Assembly: GCA_947598155.1 (NCBI GenBank)
Contig: CANQFC010000004.1
Coordinates: 179,792 to 243,791, forward strand
Reading direction: 5' to 3'
Origin: an uncultured Clostridia bacterium
GTDB lineage: Bacteria; Bacillota; Clostridia; Oscillospirales; Acutalibacteraceae
Length of the DNA stretch: 64,000 nt
Shown: positions 53,948-61,700 of the stretch, one piece after another
Layout of the letters: each line of letters starts with the position of its first letter
Position numbering within the stretch: the first letter of the stretch is position 1
Notes under the pieces: generated by a model
Told to the model about the DNA's origin: nothing
Database searches by the model: none
What the model saw: only the letters and a program-made list of their open reading frames with translations
Program-made: the position numbers and the translations under genes

Positions 53948-54874
53948 ATGAATCAAAAAATAGATTTTACAAATTGTCCCCGTGTGCTTGACCGGGCATT
54001 CAACGGTGCGAACGGAAAGAAAATAGCAGTAGAGTATAATGGCAGACCGTATATGCTGAAGTTTCCGCCTTCGGGTAACGGAAAGCCCACGGAACTGTCC
54101 TATACAAACAGCTGCATCAGTGAACACATCGCAAGCAGTATTTTCAATATACTCGGTATCAAGACGCAGGAAACCATGCTCGGCACTTTTACAGTAAATG
54201 GAAAAGAAAAAATTGTCTGTGCATGCCTTGATTTTACAGGAGACGGCAAGCAGTTTTATGATTTCTGTTCTATCAAGAATACCGTCTTGGATTCCGATTC
54301 AAACGGAAGCGGTACAGAGCTTGAGGATATTTTAGAAACCATTGAAAAACAGCAATATGTTGATCCGATTGTTCTGAAAGATCATTTCTGGGATATGTTT
54401 GTTGCAGATGCTTTGCTCGGAAACTTTGACCGTCATAACGGCAACTGGGGTTTTTTATATGATCCGAAGAATAAACAGCGTGAGATTGCACCTGTCTATG
54501 ACTGTGGAAGCTGTCTGCTGCCGCAGGCTGATGACAAAGTAATGCAGGATGTGTTAAACGATGAAGAAGCACTGAATCTGAGAATTTACAGATTTCCTAC
54601 TTCTGCAATCAAACTGCACGGCAATAAGATTAATTATTATGATTTTTTGTCAGATGCCGAATATGAAGACTGCAATCAGGCTGTTAAGCGGATTTACGAA
54701 CGAATCAATATGAATGAGATTAAGGCGTTTATTGACAGTGTCCCGTATATCTCCGATTTGCAAAAGGATTTTTATAAAGAATATATTTCGGCAAGAGCTG
54801 ATCTGATCCTTCGTCCTGCATATGAAATGGCAGAAGAAACGCAGGATGAATCCAGACCGATCATGTCTATGTAG
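53948..54874 (+). CDS. HipA/CtkA-like Ser/Thr kinase
   Basis: This 308-residue protein has an N-terminal glycine-poor nucleotide loop (YMLKFPPSGNGK). The HipA-type catalytic loop ALLGNFDRHNGNWGFL (N-x-DRH-x2-N) lies near residue 155, and metal-binding APVYDCGSCL near residue 182. It lacks the HipA N1 couple domain, so it is closer to short CtkA/HipT-like kinases. The start is ATG 53948 after AAAAGGAG; an in-frame upstream extension would read through the regulator. It is probably a toxin phosphorylating a host protein, neutralised by the XRE partner; possibly it stabilises the ICE. Confidence 0.83.
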   Translation: MNQKIDFTNCPRVLDRAFNGANGKKIAVEYNGRPYMLKFPPSGNGKPTELSYTNSCISEHIASSIFNILGIKTQETMLGTFTVNGKEKIVCACLDFTGDGKQFYDFCSIKNTVLDSDSNGSGTELEDILETIEKQQYVDPIVLKDHFWDMFVADALLGNFDRHNGNWGFLYDPKNKQREIAPVYDCGSCLLPQADDKVMQDVLNDEEALNLRIYRFPTSAIKLHGNKINYYDFLSDAEYEDCNQAVKRIYERINMNEIKAFIDSVPYISDLQKDFYKEYISARADLILRPAYEMAEETQDESRPIMSM

Positions 54875-54889
54875 CAGAATATTTTATAT

Positions 54890-54917
54890 GAGCCATCGCT
54901 TATTGCGGTGGCTTTTC
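54890..54917 (+). terminator. Terminator/attenuator after the HipA-like gene
   Basis: GCCATCGC / GCGGTGGC stem followed by TTTTCTATTTT. GTGGCTTTT of this hairpin (54908-54916) can also pair with AAAAGCCAC at 54970-54978 inside prgI, which itself can form a different perfect 10-bp hairpin. Confidence 0.68.
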
Positions 54918-54940
54918 TATTTTAGCGAGGTGATAACAAA

Positions 54941-55201
54941 ATGATACAGTATTTATATCCCCAAAACTTAAAAGCCACAGCAAATCTGTGGCTTTGGAGT
55001 TTAAAGGATTTTTGCATATTGGGTATTGCGGCACTTTTATCTATTGTGATTTTGGTGCAGACAAGGTTTGTAGTACCTGCTGCCGTGACCTTGTGTTACG
55101 GCTTTTTAACTATCCGCATGGATGACACAACGGTGCTTGATTTTATTAAATATGCTGTCAGATATTTTATCAGCACACAGCAATATTTTGAGTGGAGGTG
55201 A
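54941..55201 (+). CDS. prgI: PrgI-family conjugation protein
   Basis: This 86-residue protein starts MIQYLYPQNLKATANLWLWSLKDF, followed by two close membrane helices (CILGIAALLSIVILVQTRF, VVPAAVTLCYGFLTI). This is the VirB3-like PrgI that docks the VirB4 ATPase at the membrane in Gram-positive type IV secretion. GCGAGGTG precedes the ATG. A perfect 10-bp inverted repeat (54971-54980/54986-54995) lies within its first codons. Confidence 0.86.
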   Translation: MIQYLYPQNLKATANLWLWSLKDFCILGIAALLSIVILVQTRFVVPAAVTLCYGFLTIRMDDTTVLDFIKYAVRYFISTQQYFEWR

Positions 55202-55207
55202 CTTTTC

Positions 55208-55816
55208 TTGGCAACAAAAGAAAAACAACAGAAAAAGAAAAAAGGACGCTCGGTGCAGGATTTAATCGGCATCAAGACTTTTACGAAATTCGGGCTCGCC
55301 ACGAATAAAGGCGAGCTTTTATTTTACCTTGTTTCACCGACCAATATCTCGGTGCTGTCCCATGTGAATATTGAAATCAAAATCCGCCATCTGATGATGG
55401 TGTTGTCTGCTGTTCCCGATATTGAAATCACCTGCACCGATTCTTCTGAGTGTTTTGATGATAACAAATCATATTTACAGGAGAGATTATCGGAAGAACA
55501 CAATCCGAAAGTCAGAAAGATTATTAAGAAGGATATAGATTTTCTTGATCATATCCAAATGGAAATGGCGACTGCAAGGCAGTTTTTGTTTATCGCAAGG
55601 CTTAAAAATACAAAGGATAAACAAACCTTTGATACGGCAAATCGCATTGAAAAAGTCATATCCGAACAAGGCTTTGAAACACACCGTATGAATAAGAATG
55701 AAATCAAGCGATTTCTCTCACTGTATTTTGATGCGAGTATGAACGGTGAGCAGATGCCCGACAATGACGGCGAACAGTTTTTCTGTTTTGACAAGGACGG
55801 TGAAAATAAATGTTAA
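55208..55816 (+). CDS. VirB4-associated N-terminal (TraC/TraE-like) protein
   Basis: This 202-residue protein has a basic N-terminus (TKEKQQKKKKGRSVQDLIGIKTF) followed by a segment resembling the non-ATPase N-domain of VirB4/TraC proteins (ISVLSHVNIEIKIRHLMMVLSAVPDIEITCTDS). In related elements it stands directly before VirB4, as here with a 7-bp overlap. The start appears to be TTG 55208 after GGAGGTGA. It probably helps anchor or regulate the ATPase; the exact function is unknown. Confidence 0.72.
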   Translation: MATKEKQQKKKKGRSVQDLIGIKTFTKFGLATNKGELLFYLVSPTNISVLSHVNIEIKIRHLMMVLSAVPDIEITCTDSSECFDDNKSYLQERLSEEHNPKVRKIIKKDIDFLDHIQMEMATARQFLFIARLKNTKDKQTFDTANRIEKVISEQGFETHRMNKNEIKRFLSLYFDASMNGEQMPDNDGEQFFCFDKDGENKC

Positions 55817-57642
55817 AGAAAAAAACAAAGGTATTAATGCCCGAACAGGTTGAAGAAATCCGTACAAAAGATTTCTTTGATATGATTCTGCCCGGTACGG
55901 TCAAATTCTTTTCCGACCATTATATCGTGGGAGATAGTTATCGCTGTGTGTGGGCAATTCGCGAATATCCGCCGACTACCGAAGAACAGGCAATTTTATC
56001 GCAGTTGGGCGACAGGAACGGCGTTACGCTTCGCATTTATCATAGGCTTGTGGAGAGTATGGAACAGCGTAAAATCATTCAGAACGCAACCCGCAGAAAC
56101 AAATTGAAATCGGGCGGTAATGATGTAAACGAAACGATTGAAGCCGAGGGCAATTTGCAGGATGTGGTGGAGCTTCTTGCCAACCTCAGAAAGAACAAAG
56201 AACCTCTACTCCACTGTTCCGTGTTTATTGAATTAAAAGCGAAAAATATGGACGCACTTAAAGAATTGCAGAGCGAAATCGCAATGGAACTGACACGCTC
56301 TAAAATATCAGTTGATAGGCTAACGCTTCGTCAAAAAGAGGGATTTCTCTCTGTTCTGCCTGTGGGCGCAAATCAGTTCGGTGCACAGTATGAGCGAGTA
56401 TTGCCTGCAAGTTCTGTTGCCAATCTCTATCCCTTTAATTTTTCGGGAAAGACCGATCCGCAGGGGGTGTATATAGGGAGAGATAAATTCGGCAGTAATG
56501 TTCTTGTGGATTTTGACCGCAGAGCCGAGGACAAAACCACAAGCAACATTCTCATTCTTGGCAACAGCGGTCAGGGCAAAAGCTATCTCTTAAAGCTGCT
56601 CCTCACCAATATCCGTGAATCGGGCAAAAGCATTATCTGCCTTGATCCCGAAAGCGAATATGAGGAAATCTGCTCCGCCCTCGGTGGTTGCTATATTGAT
56701 TTTCTATCCGGAGAATACACTATCAATCCTCTTGAACCAAAAGCGTGGAGTGATGGAACGGACACCGCCGATTCCGACGCTCCGGCAGCGTTCAGAAAGG
56801 TTACCCGTCTCAGTCAACACATTGCTTTCTTAAAAGATTTCTTTCGCAGTTATAAGGACTTTTCCGATACGCAGATTGATACGATTGAAATTCTGCTCTC
56901 CAACCTCTATGCGAGATTCGGCATTATCGACAGCACCGATTACAGCAAAATGAAACCGACTGATTATCCTATTATGGAAGATTTATATAAACTGTGCGAG
57001 GAAGAGTTTATGACCTATGACAGCAAGCGAAAATATCTTTACACGGAAGAAACGCTTCAGGAAGTGTGTCTTGGAATTCATTCAATGTGCGTGGGTGTAG
57101 AAAGTAAATACTTCAACGGTCACACCAATATCAGCGATGATGCCTTTCTTGTGTTCGGCGTGAAAGGCTTAATGGATACCAACAAGAGACTCAAAGACGC
57201 TATGCTGTTTAACATTCTATCATATATGAGTAATCAGTTGCTCGGCAAAGGAAACACGGCGGCGAGTATAGATGAACTGTATTTGTTCCTGACCAATATG
57301 ACCGCAATCGAATATATCCGCAATGCTATGAAGCGTGTTCGCAAAAAGGAATCCTCGATTATTCTTGCAAGTCAGAATATCGAGGATTTTCTGATACCGT
57401 CTATCCGTGAATTTACAAAACCGCTGTTCAGTATCCCCACACATCAGTTCTTATTCAACGCCGGACAGATTAATCCAAAAGAGTATATGGACGCACTTCA
57501 AGTTGAGCCGTCTGAATTTGAATTGATTAAATATCCCGAAAGAGGAACCTGTCTTTACCGTTGCGGAAATGAAAGATATTTATTGCAGGTCATTGCTCCC
57601 GATTACAAATCCGCTCTCTTTGGAAAGGCAGGCGGTCGCTGA
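55810..57642 (+). CDS. VirB4/TraE-type conjugative transfer ATPase
   Basis: This 610-residue protein has an N-terminal VirB4 domain, then the ATPase with Walker A ILGNSGQGKSYLLKLLL (about residue 237) and ICLDPESEYEE. The Walker B-like region is ASIDELYLFL, and the motif RKKESSIILASQNIEDFL follows. It powers assembly of the secretion channel at the inner membrane. It overlaps its N-terminal partner by 7 bp and the NlpC gene by 1 bp, so translation is coupled. All motifs are intact. Confidence 0.95.
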   Translation: MLKKKTKVLMPEQVEEIRTKDFFDMILPGTVKFFSDHYIVGDSYRCVWAIREYPPTTEEQAILSQLGDRNGVTLRIYHRLVESMEQRKIIQNATRRNKLKSGGNDVNETIEAEGNLQDVVELLANLRKNKEPLLHCSVFIELKAKNMDALKELQSEIAMELTRSKISVDRLTLRQKEGFLSVLPVGANQFGAQYERVLPASSVANLYPFNFSGKTDPQGVYIGRDKFGSNVLVDFDRRAEDKTTSNILILGNSGQGKSYLLKLLLTNIRESGKSIICLDPESEYEEICSALGGCYIDFLSGEYTINPLEPKAWSDGTDTADSDAPAAFRKVTRLSQHIAFLKDFFRSYKDFSDTQIDTIEILLSNLYARFGIIDSTDYSKMKPTDYPIMEDLYKLCEEEFMTYDSKRKYLYTEETLQEVCLGIHSMCVGVESKYFNGHTNISDDAFLVFGVKGLMDTNKRLKDAMLFNILSYMSNQLLGKGNTAASIDELYLFLTNMTAIEYIRNAMKRVRKKESSIILASQNIEDFLIPSIREFTKPLFSIPTHQFLFNAGQINPKEYMDALQVEPSEFELIKYPERGTCLYRCGNERYLLQVIAPDYKSALFGKAGGR

Positions 57643-58667
57643 TGAGTGTGACCGTTGCCGCCGCATTAAAAAAGATTGCGGTTTCTCTGCTTACCAATCC
57701 AAAGGTGCTGAAAACCGTACTCGGCATTGTGCTTGGGATTATCATCATTATCATTATGCCGATTGTAGCGGTGGTCGGCATCTTTAACGGCGATATCAAA
57801 ATTGACGCAGACCGCCTTCAACAAATGGTGGTAGAGAACCTTTCCGTAGAGGAACAGTCAAAACTGCAATTTGTTGAAGATACAATGAACAGTATTGATG
57901 AAAAAATGAAAACTGCAGGATTTACCGGCAGAGTAAAGGAAGCACAGGTGCTCTATGTACTTGCGCTTTCCGACTATGCAAATCAAGATGGTTTCACAGA
58001 CACACTGGTTGCTTGCTTTCAGGAAAACCAAACAGACGAACAATTGATATCCGCAGTTAATTCCACATTCGGAACACAGCTTACCGCCGAAGATTTCGGT
58101 AAAGTTATGGGCAATATTCGCTCTGTGTATATTGACATTTCCGACTATACCGATCCGAAAACGAAAAACAATCTTGATCTTGTAAAATGGGCAAAGCATG
58201 CACAGGAAAGCGGTTGGGGTTATGTATATGGGACTTACGGAGAAATATGCAGCCCTAATCTTTTAGAATACAAGGAAAAGCAGTATCCCGACGAGGTTGG
58301 TAGCTATGCAGATTTTATCCGTCAAAATTGGCTCGGCAGACGAACAGCAGACTGTGTCGGACTCATCAAAGGCTATGGATGGTATAACACCGAAACAGAA
58401 ATAATTGAAATCGGATCTAACAATATGCCCGACATCGGCGCCGATACCATGTATGAGAATGCATCTGAGAAAGGCACGATTGATACCATTCCCGAAATCC
58501 CCGGACTCGCTGTATGGCATGAAGGTCACATCGGAATATATATCGGCAACGGCGAAGTAATCCAAGCCGCCAATACCAATGTCGGAGTTGTACGCACACC
58601 AATAGGTCAAAGCGGATGGACACATTGGCTGAAGATACCGTATATATCCTACAAAGAAAGCGAGTGA
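57642..58667 (+). CDS. Membrane-anchored NlpC/P60-like peptidoglycan hydrolase of the transfer system
   Basis: This 341-residue protein has a membrane helix near residues 25-47 (LGIVLGIIIIIIMPIVAVVGIFNG). An extracytoplasmic helical segment resembling the lysozyme-like part of VirB1/CwlT-type proteins follows (about 60-165). The C-terminal NlpC/P60 fold has catalytic Cys in RRTADCVGLIKGYGW and His in WHEGHIGIYIGNGEV. It opens the cell wall locally for the channel. It starts within the VirB4 stop codon. Confidence 0.88.
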   Translation: MSVTVAAALKKIAVSLLTNPKVLKTVLGIVLGIIIIIIMPIVAVVGIFNGDIKIDADRLQQMVVENLSVEEQSKLQFVEDTMNSIDEKMKTAGFTGRVKEAQVLYVLALSDYANQDGFTDTLVACFQENQTDEQLISAVNSTFGTQLTAEDFGKVMGNIRSVYIDISDYTDPKTKNNLDLVKWAKHAQESGWGYVYGTYGEICSPNLLEYKEKQYPDEVGSYADFIRQNWLGRRTADCVGLIKGYGWYNTETEIIEIGSNNMPDIGADTMYENASEKGTIDTIPEIPGLAVWHEGHIGIYIGNGEVIQAANTNVGVVRTPIGQSGWTHWLKIPYISYKESE

Positions 58668-58677
58668 AAACAAATCT

Positions 58678-58947
58678 ATGAGTAAAAAAGCAATTACGAT
58701 TTCCTTTGATGAGGAAAAACTGAACGCATTGAAAATGTATCTCACACAGAAAAACATGCAGGCAGAAAAAGAACTTGAAAAAGCATTGGAAACGCTCTAT
58801 ACCAAAACCGTCCCTGCAGGAGTGCGTGAGTTCATTGAGATGAAATCCGGCACTGCTCCGAAGCCTGCGGAAAAATCTCAAAAACCGAAAGCTGTTCCTT
58901 CTTCTGCTGTGGGCGTTTCAAACCGCACGGACGGTGATTCTGTTTGA
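58678..58947 (+). CDS. DUF6103-like small ICE protein
   Basis: This 89-residue protein reads MSKKAITISFDEEKLNALKMYLTQKNMQAEKELEKALETLYTKTVPAGVREFIEM, a short helical domain found after NlpC in related ICEs (DUF6103). A disordered Pro/Ser tail follows. No function is known. Its end overlaps the amidoligase start by 4 bp. Confidence 0.78.
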   Translation: MSKKAITISFDEEKLNALKMYLTQKNMQAEKELEKALETLYTKTVPAGVREFIEMKSGTAPKPAEKSQKPKAVPSSAVGVSNRTDGDSV

Positions 58948-59960
58948 GAAGCCAAAACTTCGGTATCGAAATTGAGATGACGGGTTTGACAAGAGCAGCG
59001 GCGGCACGGATTATCGCTGGGCATTTCGGTACGCAGGCAACGCATGTGGGCGGCGGGTATGACACCTATACGGTCAGAGATAACCGTAACCGACAATGGA
59101 AGCTTGTGAGCGACGCATCTATCCGTTGCCGTAACAGAAGTAACCGTTCTGCAAGTCGTGACTACTCTGTGGAATTTGTTTCACCAATTTGTCAGTATGA
59201 AGATATTGAAACAATTCAGGAGCTTGTGAGAAAGTTTCGAGCAGGCGGTGCAAGGGTTAACGATAGCTGCGGTATCCATGTTCATGTTGACGCTTCCGCT
59301 CATACGCCGCAGACGCTTCGCAATATTGTGAATATCATGGCTTCCAAAGAGGATTTGCTGTACAAAACTTTGCAGGTTCAGGTCAGCCGTGAGCAATATT
59401 GTCAAAAAGCCGACACCCGATTTTTAGATGAACTTAATCACAAGCGTCCTCGGACGATGGATGAAGTGGAAAGAATGTGGTACAACGGATACGGCGGACG
59501 GTATAACCATTACGACAACAGCCGTTATCATGCACTTAATTTGCATAGTGTGTTTTCTAAAGGCACGATTGAATTTCGTATGTTTAATTCCACTCTGCAC
59601 GCCGGAGAAGTGAAAGCATATATTCAATTGTGCCTTGCCATTTCCCATCAGGCACTTGTGCAGCGAGGTGCATCCCGCATTAAAACACAGCCCGAAAATG
59701 AGAAATATACCTTCCGCACTTGGCTTTTGCGTTTGGGGCTTATCGGTGATGAATTCAAAACCGCCCGACAGCATCTGCTTAAAAATTTAGAGGGCAACAT
59801 TGCTTGGCGAGATCCTGCACAGGCAGAGGCACAAAAAGCAAGGCTTGCCGCCAAAAGGTTAGCAGAGCAATCAGTAGATGAACAACAGTCGGCGGAAGAA
59901 CCGATTGCCGAAAGCAATGAGCAGGAGCAAGACGCTCCTGCTTTTTCAATGTCAATGTAA
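58944..59960 (+). CDS. ICE-borne amidoligase (COOH-NH2 ligase superfamily)
   Basis: This 338-residue protein has the amidoligase_2 pattern: FGIEIEMTGLTRAAAARII, KLVSDASIR, YSVEFVSPI (EFVSP), DSCGIHVHVDASAHTPQTLRNI and HSVFSKGTIEFRMFNSTLHAGEV. This glutamine-synthetase-like fold joins an amine to a carboxylate with ATP. The C-terminus is Gln/Glu-rich and disordered. The start is TTG 58944, overlapping the previous stop. The next gene is a gamma-glutamylcyclotransferase, a pairing described for amidoligase gene neighbourhoods. The substrate is unknown: a peptide, the cell wall or a protein gamma-glutamyl group. Confidence 0.88.
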   Translation: MRSQNFGIEIEMTGLTRAAAARIIAGHFGTQATHVGGGYDTYTVRDNRNRQWKLVSDASIRCRNRSNRSASRDYSVEFVSPICQYEDIETIQELVRKFRAGGARVNDSCGIHVHVDASAHTPQTLRNIVNIMASKEDLLYKTLQVQVSREQYCQKADTRFLDELNHKRPRTMDEVERMWYNGYGGRYNHYDNSRYHALNLHSVFSKGTIEFRMFNSTLHAGEVKAYIQLCLAISHQALVQRGASRIKTQPENEKYTFRTWLLRLGLIGDEFKTARQHLLKNLEGNIAWRDPAQAEAQKARLAAKRLAEQSVDEQQSAEEPIAESNEQEQDAPAFSMSM

Positions 59961-59974
59961 AGGAGAAAAAATAT

Positions 59975-60553
59975 ATGAGTAAAAGATTGTATGTTGCTTA
60001 CGGAAGCAATCTAAATATCCGTCAGATGAAATACCGCTGTCCGACTGCAAAGTTGTACGGCACAGGTGTGATTGATAATTATGAACTGCAATTCAAAGGA
60101 CAACCGCACGGTGCCTTTGCAACCATCGCACCGAAAGACGGCAGTTCCGTTCCCATTGCCGTATGGGAAATACAGGCAAGAGATGAAATGTCCCTTGACC
60201 GTTACGAGGGTTACCCCTCCCACTATTTCAAACAGAATGTTCCCGTACATCTTGACGGTGAAGAAGTAAACGCAATGGTATATATTATGAATCTGAAAAT
60301 GGGCTTTGGACTTCCGTCTCCGCATTATTACCAAACAGTTTATGAGGGCTACAATGATTGCGGACTTAATACCGATGTGCTCAACAAAGCATTGGCGGAT
60401 AGTGCGACGCAGTTTTATGTCTTGCATAGACCGCAGGAAACACAGCAAACTCTGTTTGATACAGAAGATGAAGATGACTTTATATCCGATGAGGATGAGC
60501 AGGATATGGACGAGGACAATCCCTTTTATTTCTCAGGGGGAATGCAGTTGTGA
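59975..60553 (+). CDS. Gamma-glutamylcyclotransferase-like protein (AIG2/GGCT fold)
   Basis: This 192-residue protein has MSKRLYVAYGSNLNIRQMKYRCPTAKL with the YGSNL substrate loop. The catalytic Glu lies in SLDRYEGYP near residue 72, and the family strand FATIAPKDGSSVPIAVWEI is present. These enzymes cleave gamma-glutamyl amines to 5-oxoproline and free amine. After residue 150 comes an acidic tail ending DNPFYFSGGMQL, a tail shared by several proteins of this ICE. It lies 14 bp after the amidoligase gene. Together they could make and remove a gamma-glutamyl linkage. Confidence 0.9.
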   Translation: MSKRLYVAYGSNLNIRQMKYRCPTAKLYGTGVIDNYELQFKGQPHGAFATIAPKDGSSVPIAVWEIQARDEMSLDRYEGYPSHYFKQNVPVHLDGEEVNAMVYIMNLKMGFGLPSPHYYQTVYEGYNDCGLNTDVLNKALADSATQFYVLHRPQETQQTLFDTEDEDDFISDEDEQDMDEDNPFYFSGGMQL

Positions 60554-60948
60554 ATCGCAAAAAAGAATTACAGCAACAGCTCGGCGGACGTTATCTATAT
60601 GAACGGTTTCTCAGCGAACGGGAAATCAAAAAGCTTCGCAGAGAAATCCCCAATGATTTTTCCGAAACGGTTGCGGCAATGCTCACCGCAGGCTGTCTTC
60701 GGCTGACTGCTGTGCTGTACCGTTCCAATAATGAACTGCTTCTCGGTTACGATGTGTTTGTAAAAGATGATCCAGACTCTTCCGAGTGGATTTACTATGA
60801 CGGACTTTCCGATTCGGTCATCTTAAAGGAAACGGATATGCTCCGTATCCTCGACCGTGTGGCAACAGAGAACGGATTATCATATACCGAGTGTTGCTTT
60901 GACAGGTTAGACGGCAAGATGCCTAAGAAAGAAAAGGCACACCTGTGA
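60550..60948 (+). CDS. Unknown ICE accessory protein
   Basis: This 132-residue protein starts GTG 60550, overlapping the previous stop by 4 bp (TTGTGA). It has a charged N-terminal helix (QQQLGGRYLYERFLSEREIKKLRREI) and then a compact alpha/beta part (LTAVLYRSNNELLLGYDVFVKDDPDSSEWIYYDGL). I recognise it as a common ICE companion but know no function. It is the last gene before the oriT-like region. Confidence 0.65.
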   Translation: MNRKKELQQQLGGRYLYERFLSEREIKKLRREIPNDFSETVAAMLTAGCLRLTAVLYRSNNELLLGYDVFVKDDPDSSEWIYYDGLSDSVILKETDMLRILDRVATENGLSYTECCFDRLDGKMPKKEKAHL

Positions 60949-61289
60949 GCCACCGTGTCGCCCTGTGTGACGGCTTTGGTGTTGAGGTCGGTAAAGTAGC
61001 CGATAGCGAGTAAATCGGCAAAATTCAGGCAAATTTCGGCACGTGTTGCAGATGAACGGGAACGGCACTTTTAAAGATTTTCGAGGGTCGAAAATTAAGC
61101 AGGATAAAGGCTGTATGCCGCCGAAAGGCGGCAACTGCCGTTTCACACCGACCGGCAACGCCGTTCGGGAACTTCAAAGTGTGTTACTATTTGCACTTTG
61201 TGTTAAAGTTGGTATACCAATGTACCGAAATTCGCCGATTTTAAAGATAAATACAGGAATACAAAAGGTATTCCGGAAAGGAAAATGCT
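60949..61289 (+). other. oriT: Non-coding region, probable origin of transfer (oriT)
   Basis: This 341-bp gap lies directly before the RHH protein and relaxase and is full of inverted repeats. They are TGCCGCC-GAAA-GGCGGCA (61116-61133), TGCCG...CGGCA (61136-61157) and CAAAGTG-N12-CACTTTG (61175-61200). The last contains GTGTGTTA, which resembles the nick core GTGTG/TTA of pMV158-type origins. I see no gene in it. The exact nick site is inferred. Confidence 0.62.
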
Positions 61290-61697
61290 ATGAGTAACGG
61301 AAATGACGCAGTCAGGACAGGTATCTATATCAGCCGAACTCTTCTGAAACGATGTGATGAGAATATATCGAAAACCAACGCTTCCTCGCGCAGTGAGTTT
61401 ATATCTGATGCAACAGAAATGTATATTGCATGGCTGAATTCAAAGGAAACCAGCAAGATGTTGACACCTGCGCTTGAATCTGTAATCGGAGCAAAGATTG
61501 CGGGTACAGAAAACAGGCTTGCTCGGTTGCTTTTTAAACTGTCGGTAGAAATGGCAATGATGATGAATGTACTCGCCGCAAGTAATGATATTGATAAGGA
61601 ATCTATTAACCGTTTACGCGGAGAGTGCATCAAAGAGGTTAAACGTCTGAACGGCAGATTTTCTTTGGAAGATGCCGTGGATTGGCAAAACGGTTAA
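61290..61697 (+). CDS. Ribbon-helix-helix relaxosome accessory protein (MobC-like)
   Basis: This 135-residue protein's opening, DAVRTGIYISRTLLKRCDENISKTNASSRSEFISDATEMYIAWL, is a ribbon-helix-helix DNA-binding domain. A helical C-terminal half follows. It starts after GGAAAGGAAA and ends 3 bp before the relaxase. Location beside the repeats and relaxase indicates an oriT-binding accessory factor. It is probably a dimer. Confidence 0.82.
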   Translation: MSNGNDAVRTGIYISRTLLKRCDENISKTNASSRSEFISDATEMYIAWLNSKETSKMLTPALESVIGAKIAGTENRLARLLFKLSVEMAMMMNVLAASNDIDKESINRLRGECIKEVKRLNGRFSLEDAVDWQNG

Positions 61698-61700
61698 CCT

